Below are positions 25,668-33,805 of a stretch of 33,956 nt of DNA, piece after piece; within the stretch, counting starts at the first letter, position 1, and every line of letters begins with the position of its first letter. The stretch is from Deltaproteobacteria bacterium. GTDB taxonomy: Bacteria; Myxococcota_A; Polyangia; Polyangiales; JAFGIB01. The notes below the pieces were generated by a model. It had not been told where the DNA came from, did not search any database, and was given only the letters and a program-made list of their open reading frames with translations. Location: NCBI GenBank assembly GCA_016929805.1, contig JAFGIB010000395.1:1-33956 (forward strand), read 5' to 3'. The position numbers and the translations under genes were made by a program.

Positions 25668-26351
25668 ATGGCGGATGATACACTGGTTGGTTCGCTCTTT
25701 CCGGATGAAGTGCTGAGCGCTGAAGCCATACCCGAGGTCCGTCGCGCCGATCTATATGACGAGGAGTGGAACTGCGTTGCTCGAGCGGTGCCGAAACGTC
25801 AGGCTGAATTTTGCGCGGTTCGTATCTGCGCGCGACGCCTACTCGCGCGACTCGGATTCTTCGATTACCCGCTGCTTCCCAATAAAGACCGATCGCCCAG
25901 ATGGCCTGAAGGCATTATTGGCAGCATCTCGCATACGAATGGCTATTGCGCAGTGGTCGCGGCCAAAGCGGGTGCATTGGTCGGCTTGGGACTCGACGTC
26001 GAGCAAGACAGCCCGCTAAAGCCGGAGCTAATCCGGCTGATATGCACCGAGAGAGAGCGTAATTGGCTCGATAACCAACCTGAGAGCGACCGCTGTCGGT
26101 TGGCGAAACTCATTTTTTGCGCCAAAGAAAGCGCTTATAAGTGTCAATACCCTTTATCGAAAGCCTTCGTGGATTTTAAGCAGGCAGAGCTTTATCTAGA
26201 CCTCGAAACCAGGAAATTTCGAGCGATTATCCTCAAGGATCTGGGCGAGCGTCTTTCTCCCTGTCTATCTATTTCGGGCCGGTATGACTGGCGGCGTTCC
26301 CTAGTGATCGCAAGCGCCTTTCTTCGTAAAGAAGAAATCGCAAAAAGCTAA
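25668..26351 (+). CDS. 4'-phosphopantetheinyl transferase (EntD/Sfp superfamily)
   Basis: Transfers the phosphopantetheine arm of CoA to a serine of acyl, peptidyl or aryl carrier proteins. The 227-residue length and motif order fit the EntD-type branch: RICARRLLARLG, the P1-like LPNKDRSPRWPEG, GSISHTNGYCAVV, the magnesium-binding GLGLDVEQ, and the signature FCAKESAYKC. GAGGT lies just before the ATG. No polyketide or non-ribosomal peptide cluster is within the window, so its carrier protein partner is elsewhere. It is followed 102 bp downstream by the MTA phosphorylase gene on the same strand. Confidence 0.93.
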   Translation: MADDTLVGSLFPDEVLSAEAIPEVRRADLYDEEWNCVARAVPKRQAEFCAVRICARRLLARLGFFDYPLLPNKDRSPRWPEGIIGSISHTNGYCAVVAAKAGALVGLGLDVEQDSPLKPELIRLICTERERNWLDNQPESDRCRLAKLIFCAKESAYKCQYPLSKAFVDFKQAELYLDLETRKFRAIILKDLGERLSPCLSISGRYDWRRSLVIASAFLRKEEIAKS

Positions 26352-26453
26352 TCGATTGCCGTTTGTCTTTCCAAAAGAAATGTGTGAGATTCGCCGAGCG
26401 AAGGCGAATGAGATGATCGCGTTCGCATGTTTTGCTCTTTCAGGAGAAGAGGC

Positions 26454-27206
26454 ATGGCAAAAATCGGGATTATCGGAGGGTCGGGGCTGGACGATCCGCA
26501 GTTACTCAAAGACGGAAAAGAGATCGAGATTGACACGCCTTTTGGCAAACCGTCATCCCAGTTAACCGTCGGAACGATTCGGGGAGTTGAAGTCGTTATT
26601 CTCGCGAGACACGGAAAGAGACACACGCTGCCGCCTTTCAAGGTCAATTATCGGGCCAATATCGATGCCCTCAAGCGTCAGGGGTGCACGCATATATTGG
26701 CGACCACGGCCTGCGGTTCTCTACGAGAACAGATCAAACGAGGAGACTTGGTCATCGTCGACCAGTTTATCGATTTCACTCGATTTCGCTCCGTCACTTT
26801 TTTCGAGGCCTTCGCGCCCGGAGCGGAAAACGCCAGGCACACGCCGATGGCGGAGCCTTATTCCGAGCCGTTGCGCGATAAATTGATCAAAACCGCAGAA
26901 AAGCTCGGCCTGAGTTACCATCGAAGAGGGACGATCGTTACCATCGAAGGCAATCGCTTTTCAACACGCGCGGAATCGAACATGTTTAGAATTTGGGGGG
27001 CGGATGTGGTGAACATGTCGATTGCCCCGGAAACCATCCTGGCCAACGAAGCCGAAATCCCCTACGCGGCGATCGCCATTTCGACCGATTACGATTGCTG
27101 GAAGACCGACGAACCGCCGGTTGAATGGTCGGAAATTCTGCGCGTTTTCGCGCACAATGTAGCAAATGTAAAACAGCTTTTGCTCGAAGTAATACCAATA
27201 ATATAG
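26454..27206 (+). CDS. mtnP: S-methyl-5'-thioadenosine phosphorylase
   Basis: Splits methylthioadenosine with phosphate into adenine and 5-methylthioribose-1-phosphate in the methionine salvage pathway; cytosolic, normally a trimer. The 250-residue protein starts at MAKIGIIGGSGL, with AGGAG upstream, and shows RHGKRHTLPPFKVNYRANI (phosphate and sugar binding), TTACGSLRE, VDQFIDFTR, TIEGNRFSTRAES, WGADVVNMS and STDYDCWK. The Asp-containing TDYDCW motif and TTACGSLRE favour MTAP over purine nucleoside phosphorylase, and the resemblance to eukaryotic-type MTAP is strong. One small change is EGNRFST where EGPRFS is usual. No other salvage gene is nearby. Confidence 0.92.
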   Translation: MAKIGIIGGSGLDDPQLLKDGKEIEIDTPFGKPSSQLTVGTIRGVEVVILARHGKRHTLPPFKVNYRANIDALKRQGCTHILATTACGSLREQIKRGDLVIVDQFIDFTRFRSVTFFEAFAPGAENARHTPMAEPYSEPLRDKLIKTAEKLGLSYHRRGTIVTIEGNRFSTRAESNMFRIWGADVVNMSIAPETILANEAEIPYAAIAISTDYDCWKTDEPPVEWSEILRVFAHNVANVKQLLLEVIPII

Positions 27207-27292
27207 ATGCGTCGCGAAACATCAGTGAATCAGCGCCCTTTAAACTCGTCAAAAGGCCGGAGCATCGTTTAGACAAAGCGCATCCCTCTGAG

Positions 27293-27499
27293 ATGAAAAG
27301 CCAAAAGCAAAAAGCCCGTAACCACCCAAACACAAAAACTCAAAACCGTCTTCGCACCGCCTCGACCGTCGGTTGGTTGTTGGTAGTTGTCGTCGTCGCG
27401 ATTTTCATCATCTGGGTAGAATTTCGCTTTTTGTCCTATCAAAGACCGAAACCGCCGGTTGAATCGAATTGCCCCACCCCCTCTTTATGCTCGGTATAG
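27293..27499 (+). CDS. Small single-pass membrane protein (hypothetical)
   Basis: A 68-residue frame starting 86 bp after the MTA phosphorylase gene. It has a Lys/Gln/Arg-rich N-terminus (about 22 residues), one strongly hydrophobic helix (VGWLLVVVVVAIFIIW, about 26-43) and a short Pro-rich tail with two Cys. The positive-inside rule puts the N-terminus in the cytoplasm. The ribosome site is weak and no family is recognised. Confidence 0.4.
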   Translation: MKSQKQKARNHPNTKTQNRLRTASTVGWLLVVVVVAIFIIWVEFRFLSYQRPKPPVESNCPTPSLCSV

Positions 27500-27552
27500 A
27501 CCAATCAGCTAAACGACAAGGTGCGGATTGGGATCTAATTGAGAAATCCGTT

Positions 27553-29067
27553 TCAGTCTGAAGGTTTCAGCGCGACGTCGATCTCAAGCGACGCGTTCCC
27601 CTCGCGCTCTATCCACTGGCTCGGGTTGATCTCAACGCGTTGCAGTTGATAACCGACGGTGTAAACCAGCAAACGTATCGGTTCTTCAGTCGGCAAATTT
27701 TCAATTGTCACGTCCGGGGTAAATCCCACGATTTGATAGACCTCGGCATTTTCGGGCACCGTCCGAATCGCTACTGTTCCGAGTTTCCCAGAAGGTACGA
27801 AAGCCTCATGGGTAAGCCGAGTCGGTCCGAGAACCCTAGCCGTCGCTGGTTTTTTTGCCACAACCAACGGCATCTCTACGGCTGTAAAGGGCGTGTTATC
27901 TACGTTCTGCCAAACCCGATCAGCGGGTACAACGGCGCGCGCCGGATTAAAACCTTCGGCAATTGCGATAAATTCATGCGCGACACCCAGCGGCACGCCC
28001 CCAATACGCACCGGACTTGTGCCGAGAAACAACAAGACTTGCGCGCGTGAAGGCGTGCTGTTGACCCGTAAGGTACCGGTAGTTAGTCGTAACCCCTCGA
28101 TTGGACTGATTTGTTTTGCGGCTTTTTTCTCGATAGCGGTTTCCAACGCTCGGCCGGCTTGAACGATTGAAGTATTTTTCTCGATATCGCCGTTATCGAC
28201 AAGGATAAAATATCCAACCACTACCGCAGCCACGGCGCCGACGAGCGTAAAAACGAGACGAGGAGCGGTTCGGCCGGCGTTGTCCCTCTTCTCTTCAAGG
28301 CCGATAAAATCGTCCGTGTGGCTAGGTTTCCGCGCGCTTGAGATTCGCACGGTGCTTTTACTCAAACCGCCCGGCGCTGTTTCATCGATTGGGCGTTCTG
28401 AGCCTGGTTCGCGCCGATTTGATCGCGCCGCGTAACCGTCGGCTTCTTTGGCCTGTGTATGATTTCCTCCTATATCGATTCGAACCGAGCCGGAAGAAAT
28501 CGAGGATCCGGGGTCAACGGCATCGGCGCCCACGCCGTCTTTATCCGGCGTGCTTCGACCGAAGAGTTCGTCGAACTCGTGATCGAGCTCGACTCGGCTG
28601 CAAAAAAGTTCCGGCTGCTCGATTTCGCGGTCTCCCTCTTTTTTCGCTTCGCGAACCAGACGCGCAAGCACCCTGCGGGCAGCGGAACGATTCAGCGGCA
28701 CAAGCGAGGCTTGTAGGTCATCCTTCAGTCGCGCGAGCTTACCGGTCGCGTCGCTCGGTCCGTGCTCGACGAGTTGTAGCAACGCTTCCGGAATACCGTG
28801 AGCAGAAGCGAGCATAAGCTCGCTTAAGACCTCGATAAGCGAACGCATCGCCTCTTCAGAGGTCGCTCTGCTCGCTGACGCGTTTACCAGGACGAGCCCC
28901 GTATCATCGATCGTGAGGTCGGCGCAATCGATCGATACGGGTCTTTCGATCACCGCCTCACACGCCTCTAAAACCACGAATGCGCCGACTTCAAATTGGA
29001 TGGGTATACCCTTACGCCGCAGCGACAGCAGAAGTTCATCGAGACTCAAACCGAATGAATCCTTCAC
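27553..29067 (-). CDS. Membrane protein with PEGA-like domains
   Basis: Protein of 504 residues starting at a GTG, with AAGGGC a few bases upstream. The N-terminal 150 residues are probably a cytoplasmic helical domain (LDELLLSLRRKGIPIQF..., then LIEVLSELMLAS), followed by an acidic, disordered stretch to about 265. One transmembrane helix lies at about 270-290 (VFTLVGAVAAVVVGYF). The exported part has two PEGA-like beta domains, at about 328-380 (GTLRVNSTPSRAQVLL...GVPLG) and 435-490 (VAIRTVPENAEVYQIVG). PEGA domains are surface or wall-associated and in Myxococcota often occur with Ser/Thr kinases. The exact role is unknown. Repeat A4 separates it from hisB. Confidence 0.75.
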   Translation of the reverse strand: MKDSFGLSLDELLLSLRRKGIPIQFEVGAFVVLEACEAVIERPVSIDCADLTIDDTGLVLVNASASRATSEEAMRSLIEVLSELMLASAHGIPEALLQLVEHGPSDATGKLARLKDDLQASLVPLNRSAARRVLARLVREAKKEGDREIEQPELFCSRVELDHEFDELFGRSTPDKDGVGADAVDPGSSISSGSVRIDIGGNHTQAKEADGYAARSNRREPGSERPIDETAPGGLSKSTVRISSARKPSHTDDFIGLEEKRDNAGRTAPRLVFTLVGAVAAVVVGYFILVDNGDIEKNTSIVQAGRALETAIEKKAAKQISPIEGLRLTTGTLRVNSTPSRAQVLLFLGTSPVRIGGVPLGVAHEFIAIAEGFNPARAVVPADRVWQNVDNTPFTAVEMPLVVAKKPATARVLGPTRLTHEAFVPSGKLGTVAIRTVPENAEVYQIVGFTPDVTIENLPTEEPIRLLVYTVGYQLQRVEINPSQWIEREGNASLEIDVALKPSD

Positions 29068-29105
29068 CGTTTGCCCTTACCCGGATTAAGGCTTGACCAC
29101 CTATA

Positions 29106-29294
29106 CCTTAACGTTGCAAAAAACGTCGAGCGTAAACGCGAAAAAAGCGATGGAAAAGGGGCGCGCGGGACTTTTTTTGGGCCGCAGCTTAGTTCTCCCT
29201 AATTGAGCTCCCCAAAAAGTGAGCACGCCCTTAGTTCGCGCTATTTTTCGCGAGCGAAGCGCTTTACGCCGACGGAGTTTTTGCAACGTCAAGG
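29106..29294 (+). repeat. Repeat family A, copy A4 (full length)
   Basis: A 189-bp copy, the same length as A1, with well-preserved inverted ends (CCTTAACGTTGCAAAAA and TTTTTGCAACGTCAAGG). The flanks are TATA (29102-29105) and TACA (29295-29298), three of four matching. It ends ten bases from the hisB stop codon. A TCGCG/CGCGA hairpin is visible in the right half. Confidence 0.85.
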
Positions 29295-29304
29295 TACACA
29301 TCGC

Positions 29305-29898
29305 TTAGTCCGTCAAAGTTCCCTTGGTTGACGGAATCTGCTTTGAGCACGAATCGATTTGTACCGCTTGTTGTAAAGCGAGCGCAAAGGCTTTGAAACT
29401 TCCCTCGATGATGTGATGGATAACGGTACCCTCAAGCAGACGCAGATGAAGATTGCACCCCATTGCGCGAACAAGCCCTTCGAAAAAAACCTCGGCGAGC
29501 TCACTGTCGAAATCGCCGACTTTCGCCTTGGGCAGCGGGATTCGCCAAAGCATGAAGGAACGTCCGGAAAGGTCCAGAGCACAAAGCACGCACGCATCAT
29601 CCATCGGTACGATAGCAGAGCCGAAACGGCGAATACCCGCGCGCGTTCCCAGGGCTTTCGCGATTGTCTTACCTAGTGTGATGCCGATGTCTTCGGTCGT
29701 GTGGTGGCCGTCTACGTGTATGTCGCCTTCGGCCTCTATTGATATATCGAGCTTCGCATGCCGTGCGAGCTGTTCGAGCATATGCGTCAGAAATGGAATC
29801 GGCGTTTTAATCCGATAGGTTCCGCTTCCATCGAGATTCAGCTCTACACCGATTCGTGTCTCATCTGTTTTTCTTTCCAATATTGCTTGGCGAGACAT
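29305..29898 (-). CDS. hisB: Imidazoleglycerol-phosphate dehydratase
   Basis: Catalyses the sixth step of histidine biosynthesis, dehydrating imidazole glycerol phosphate to imidazole acetol phosphate; a cytosolic manganese enzyme that forms a 24-mer. The 197-residue length is normal for the monofunctional enzyme. Motifs: RKTDET, FLTHMLEQLARH, the metal-binding GHHTTEDIGI, MDDACVLCALDLSGR, and the second metal motif VIHHIIEGSFKAFALAL. No phosphatase domain is fused. No other his gene lies in the window, so histidine genes appear scattered here. It is separated from the PEGA gene by repeat A4. Confidence 0.96.
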   Translation of the reverse strand: MSRQAILERKTDETRIGVELNLDGSGTYRIKTPIPFLTHMLEQLARHAKLDISIEAEGDIHVDGHHTTEDIGITLGKTIAKALGTRAGIRRFGSAIVPMDDACVLCALDLSGRSFMLWRIPLPKAKVGDFDSELAEVFFEGLVRAMGCNLHLRLLEGTVIHHIIEGSFKAFALALQQAVQIDSCSKQIPSTKGTLTD

Positions 29899-30289
29899 GG
29901 TGGTCGCTACTCTATCACGACCTTAAGAAAAAACGCCATTTTCAAGTTGGCAGGTTTTTTGCGTAAAGAATAGTACAGTTGCGTAATAATTCTGATATCT
30001 AAGCTTTAAACTTATGATTACAATAGGTTACGAAGATTTAAAACAGTTTGTCGTGGATACATCGACACGTAACTGAACAGGTTGAGCAAAGTTGCGCACA
30101 GATTAATGAACTCGATGAAGTGCTTTGGTGGTCTAATACCCTACATTCGACTTGACTCGAATACCCTAAATGTGGAACATTATCTAAACGAGAAAATTAA
30201 GTCTTTTAGCGCGTTTTCTTTACTTTTAGACGTCGGAATAACGAAACGAGCAGGTTGAGACGAGAAAAATGAACGCGAGAGAGGCAGTT
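29899..30289. other. AT-rich divergent intergenic region
   Basis: No gene is supported in these 391 bases between hisB and the PELD-CTERM gene. It is AT-rich and contains two pairs of direct repeats (AATACCCTAxAT at 30135 and 30160; GAxCAGGTTGAG at 30075 and 30248) and a 6-bp inverted repeat, listed below. Confidence 0.5.
30135..30171 (+). promoter_or_regulatory. Operator-like repeats upstream of the PELD-CTERM gene
   Basis: AATACCCTACAT (30135-30146) and AATACCCTAAAT (30160-30171) are direct repeats 25 bp apart. Between them is ATTCGA-N6-TCGAAT (30145-30162), whose spacer contains TTGACT (30152-30157), a -35-like hexamer. The layout suggests a regulator site overlapping a promoter, though no clear -10 box follows at 17 bp. 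Confidence 0.35.
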
Positions 30290-30748
30290 ATGAAGAACAG
30301 ATCTTTTTATGGACTATTTATCGTTTGCGCGTTGGCAGCGCTACCCGGCGAGTCGCTAGCCGATACCGGTTCTACGAACGCGGCACTCAAGGCATCCGAA
30401 GGGTCGCTCTATAACTACAGCGGGGACACCCCATATCGGACGATCTCCAACACCAACACACTGGTTACGACAAAATCGAGCTATCAACCGATAGCAACCT
30501 CGTCTGTGGGAAACAACGCTCAAAATCTCGGTTCGCGAAAATCCGCGAGCCCTTATAACTACCGACAGGGGTATCGGAAGAACTGCCCGGCGCGGATGGC
30601 TAATAAGAATAGACCGATATTACCGGGCCATGCCGCAAAGGCTAGCGTTCCGGAGCTCGATGCGAGCGAGAGTTACGGCGTGATCGCTCTGCTTCTGGGA
30701 AGTGCCCTCGTTTTGCAGAGCCGACGTCGACGGCGCAGCACGTTGTAA
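30290..30748 (+). CDS. Small exported protein with PELD-type C-terminal sorting signal
   Basis: Protein of 152 residues. I prefer the ATG at 30290, five bases after AGAGAGG, over the one at 30269; it gives a signal peptide beginning MKNRSFYGLF and cleaved near ESLADTG. The middle is Ser/Asn/Tyr-rich with two similar SxYNY motifs (LYNYSGD and SPYNYRQ) and no known fold. The C-terminus has the tripartite layout of PEP-CTERM/MYXO-CTERM-like signals: VPELDAS, a hydrophobic helix YGVIALLLGSALVLQS, and a basic end RRRRR. Such proteins are processed by an exosortase-type or rhomboid-type enzyme encoded elsewhere. The next gene, a membrane kinase, starts 80 bp downstream. Confidence 0.65.
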   Translation: MKNRSFYGLFIVCALAALPGESLADTGSTNAALKASEGSLYNYSGDTPYRTISNTNTLVTTKSSYQPIATSSVGNNAQNLGSRKSASPYNYRQGYRKNCPARMANKNRPILPGHAAKASVPELDASESYGVIALLLGSALVLQSRRRRRSTL

Positions 30749-30828
30749 TAGAAGATCGTCGACGGGGTTGCTAGTACATCAGCCCCGGGAACTTGATTCC
30801 CCCGTGGATGAATGCTCTATTTTGAAGC

Positions 30829-32367
30829 ATGGATTCGGATCACCCGAGTGGCGAGTCGACCGTACCTGAGGGCGTTGTCGGGTCGCTGGATGCGTGCTTG
30901 GAGGGACGAGTACTGGATGGCCGCTATCGGATCGATTATCTTCTGGGTACCGGAGGCGCGGGAGTCGTGTACCGCGCGACCGACCTCAACGACGATAAGC
31001 CGGTCGCGCTAAAGATACTTCACGAAGAGCTGCGCGCCACGGGACATACAGTGAGTCGCTTTTATCGCGAGGGCAAGGCGCTCGCGAAGCTCGCCCATCC
31101 TCATATCGTTCGGGTCGTGGGCTATGGAATTTCCGATGCAATACCCTACATCGCCATGGAGTTTCTCGAGGGTCGAACACTGGAAAAGATGCTCGAACCG
31201 GCTGAGCCCCTTGATTTCGACCTTTCGATGACGATCGCTCGCCAGATGTTACAGGCATTGGCTTTTGCCCATAGAGCCAAAGTGGTTCATCGAGACCTTA
31301 AGCCCGCGAACATCTTTTTAGAGCAGCATGAAGATAACAGATGTCATATCAAACTTCTTGATTTCGGCCTGGCGAAATTTCTAGCTCCGGACGATCACAG
31401 CGCGGGACACACCTTGACCAGAACCGGCGTCATTATGGGAACACCCCTGTATATGGCGCCGGAACAGGCCATCGGCGGTAAGATCGATGTTCGAGTCGAC
31501 GTCTACGCGGCGGGGAGCGTAATCTTTGAAATGCTAACCGGAACCCCCCCCTTTGTGGTTGAGGAGCATCACCAGCTTATAAAAGCCCATTTGCTCGCTC
31601 CCGTTCCGCGACTTACCGAGATCGGCGTTGGCAAGGCGAAAGATAGGGGTCTTGAACAACTCATCGAAAAAGCCATGGCCAAGGAGCCCGCTCAGCGCTT
31701 TAGCGACGCCGAGGAGATGTTACAAGCCCTTAAGCGACTCGGAGTCAGAAAAGGCGAATCCCGATTTAGATCGGTTGCCATGCCCCGTTTGTTTTGGTCA
31801 GCTGGGGCCGTCTTGGCGCTTGCCGCCTTGCTCTATATAGGCAACGAGATCAGTCGTGATAGACTCGCGCCTAAATCGGATGAAAGCTCGTTCGTCAACC
31901 GTCCGCCGCCGAGAGATCTATTACACGAGTTGGGAATCCCGGAACAGTTGGCCTCGATCTCCCAGAAAATAGAGCGGAATCAAATCATAACGAATGACGA
32001 CATAAAAGAGGTGCAGAGCTATGCTTCGCGTAACCCGCGCGATGCGCGGCCCTTTTTGCTCTTGGCCCACGGATTCGCCAATCAGCGCTGGCGGCGCGAT
32101 TCAATTAGCCGCTACCTGCGAGCCTATCGCATCGATCAGAGCTGTAGAGGAGACCCGCGCATGTTATCCGAGCTTCTCAGCTATGCCGCACATCACACGT
32201 ATGGAGAAGCGGCTTGCGAAGCGATTCGGGAAATCTATGGAAACGAAGCTCGAACAGCGGTCGAACGGGCATTGACAAAAGCACCAAAGAATAGCTCTTA
32301 CGCCAAGCGACTCGTGCAACTAATAGAACATTTACGACGCGACAACGACACGAATCTAGAAAAATAA
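30829..32367 (+). CDS. Membrane-anchored Ser/Thr protein kinase
   Basis: Hanks-type kinase of 512 residues. After a 30-residue acidic lead, the kinase domain (about 34-305) shows GTGGAGVVYRA, VALKIL with the ATP-binding Lys, HRDLKPANIF, LLDFGLAK and GTPLYMAPEQ; all catalytic residues are present, so it should be active. One transmembrane helix lies at about 320-337 (FWSAGAVLALAALLYIG). The remaining 170 residues, on the outer side, are helical and repeat-like and do not match PASTA domains. The ribosome site is weak. It lies 80 bp after the PELD-CTERM gene on the same strand and may be co-transcribed with it. Confidence 0.93.
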   Translation: MDSDHPSGESTVPEGVVGSLDACLEGRVLDGRYRIDYLLGTGGAGVVYRATDLNDDKPVALKILHEELRATGHTVSRFYREGKALAKLAHPHIVRVVGYGISDAIPYIAMEFLEGRTLEKMLEPAEPLDFDLSMTIARQMLQALAFAHRAKVVHRDLKPANIFLEQHEDNRCHIKLLDFGLAKFLAPDDHSAGHTLTRTGVIMGTPLYMAPEQAIGGKIDVRVDVYAAGSVIFEMLTGTPPFVVEEHHQLIKAHLLAPVPRLTEIGVGKAKDRGLEQLIEKAMAKEPAQRFSDAEEMLQALKRLGVRKGESRFRSVAMPRLFWSAGAVLALAALLYIGNEISRDRLAPKSDESSFVNRPPPRDLLHELGIPEQLASISQKIERNQIITNDDIKEVQSYASRNPRDARPFLLLAHGFANQRWRRDSISRYLRAYRIDQSCRGDPRMLSELLSYAAHHTYGEAACEAIREIYGNEARTAVERALTKAPKNSSYAKRLVQLIEHLRRDNDTNLEK

Positions 32368-32378
32368 GTGATATAGAC

Positions 32379-32423
32379 AGCGTCCCACGACTTGCGACAC
32401 GATCGGCGACGCTCCTTTTTTTT
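32379..32423 (+). terminator. Intrinsic terminator after the kinase gene
   Basis: AGCGTC (32379-32384) pairs with GACGCT (32408-32413), followed by CC and eight T residues (32416-32423). It begins 11 bp after the kinase stop codon. The loop is long (23 bases) but can fold further. Confidence 0.45.
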
Positions 32424-32489
32424 CTCTAGAAAAAACCTCGGCTAAAGCAAAAAAGCCGCAAAAGACGCGGGGCTCCGCCGAGCAGGAGG

Positions 32490-32522
32490 ATCTACTCCGG
32501 CGCAGTTTTTGCAGCGTTAACG
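32490..32522 (+). repeat. Repeat family A, relic A5 (right end only)
   Basis: CTCCGGCGCAGTTTTTGCAGCGTTAACG matches the right end of the family (CGCCGACGGAGTTTTTGCAACGTTAAGG) with a few changes. The left end cannot be found in the 100 bp before it. It ends one or two bases from the stop codon of the minus-strand gene that follows. Confidence 0.45.
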
Positions 32523-32523
32523 T

Positions 32524-33570
32524 CTACTTTTTACCTTTATTTGGCACCGTAGCGCGTTTGGTTTCGACGCTCTGGACCGTATGATACTCGGTGATGTTGT
32601 CTTCCGTATCCGACTCAGAGGTATAGCTTGCAACGGTCGTCATCGTGACCTTACCAAAGCTTATACCGCAATTGAGCTTGAAATCTAACTCCGCTTCACC
32701 GGTGGCTTTAAAGGAATCGAGATAGTTTTCGATATCGTCGTTCGACATCTCCGGCACAAGTCCGGGACGACCGGTTTGTACGATTTCAGCCCGTACGGTA
32801 CCACCCCCCCGAACCAGCGCTAACAACTCGTATTTCGTGATTTGACGCGCGCTGGTGATTAAGCTGATATCTTGAGTCACCTCCCACCGTGCTCCTACAC
32901 CTACAGGTTCGACGGGAAACTGAATCAGGTTCTGAGCGATTCGTTGCGTTCCCTGCCAAAGATTGCGTACCGCGGCATTCGCGCCATTCGGCATTTGAAT
33001 TTCGCTCTCTTTCACAATCCCTTGATCCGTGAGCGTCTGAATTCCGGGAACACCTTCTAGCGATTTGAGCATTTCCGCGACGAGCGTCGACTGAGCGTTT
33101 GTAGTGCCATTCGGAATCGACGTTTTACCGAAGATCAACGTCAGCTTCGCGGGTTGATCCTTTTTAGCCGACTCAACGCTCGTTATAATCTCAAAGCCGA
33201 CCGGCGGCGAAACGGTTTCGGGAAGCTCTTTCCCGTTTGTTTTCACCGACATCGTTTCGCTGATCGCGACCTTCGCCGCTTCGCGTATTCCAGCCCGAAA
33301 GGCATATCGCAGCTTTCGAAGCGGCTTTTTACCGGGATCGATGAGCTTTATTACCACGTCGTCAGAGGGAGGAGGCAAGTCGGATTGTACGCGAGTCGGC
33401 CTACGCAAATGTGCCACGGGTTTCCGAACTAGTGGCTTCTTATCGGCTTTTAGATTTACCGGCTCGGCTTCGTTACCCCTACAGCCCGGATTGCCCGAAA
33501 AACAAAAGACGATCAGGGTCGCTTTGATAATGGAAGAAGCGGAAAAATAGACTTTTCTTCGATTAGACAT
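32524..33570 (-). CDS. Hypothetical secreted protein (DUF6263-like)
   Basis: Predicted exported protein of 348 residues from the ATG at 33570. A GTG at 33609 and an ATG at 33579 are alternative starts; none has a clear ribosome site, and I chose the one giving a basic n-region MSNRRK before the hydrophobic stretch. The signal ends near GNPGC, a poor lipobox, so lipid attachment is uncertain. A basic Pro-rich linker runs to about residue 75. The rest is a soluble domain rich in beta strands with FPVEPVGVGARWEV, reminiscent of DUF6263-type proteins in which a similar 'P.VGxxW' motif occurs; this is a loose resemblance only. No enzyme motif is visible. Confidence 0.65.
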   Translation of the reverse strand: MSNRRKVYFSASSIIKATLIVFCFSGNPGCRGNEAEPVNLKADKKPLVRKPVAHLRRPTRVQSDLPPPSDDVVIKLIDPGKKPLRKLRYAFRAGIREAAKVAISETMSVKTNGKELPETVSPPVGFEIITSVESAKKDQPAKLTLIFGKTSIPNGTTNAQSTLVAEMLKSLEGVPGIQTLTDQGIVKESEIQMPNGANAAVRNLWQGTQRIAQNLIQFPVEPVGVGARWEVTQDISLITSARQITKYELLALVRGGGTVRAEIVQTGRPGLVPEMSNDDIENYLDSFKATGEAELDFKLNCGISFGKVTMTTVASYTSESDTEDNITEYHTVQSVETKRATVPNKGKK

Positions 33571-33805
33571 ACGGAACATGATGAACGAATAGTAAAAGGA
33601 ATTCCACACCTTTCGAAAGGCTTTTGTAAGTTCTCAAAAAGTGGTGGCGAGCAGAAGAAGATACCTCTGAGGAGCTCAACGTTGCCCGTGCCTATGCCCG
33701 TTTTATACAACCGGGATTACTTTCTTTACTTGGTGCAATCATGCTGAAAACAATACCTTTATCGTTTTTGAGTTACTTGGGCAGGGGCACGGGCACGTTC
33801 TTAAA

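Noticed and set aside
29101..29301. Open frame on the minus strand similar to one at 17497-17694 (shared LRSRKIARTKGVL)
   Set aside because: The resemblance comes only from the two being copies of repeat family A; no ribosome site, and the frame breaks in other copies.
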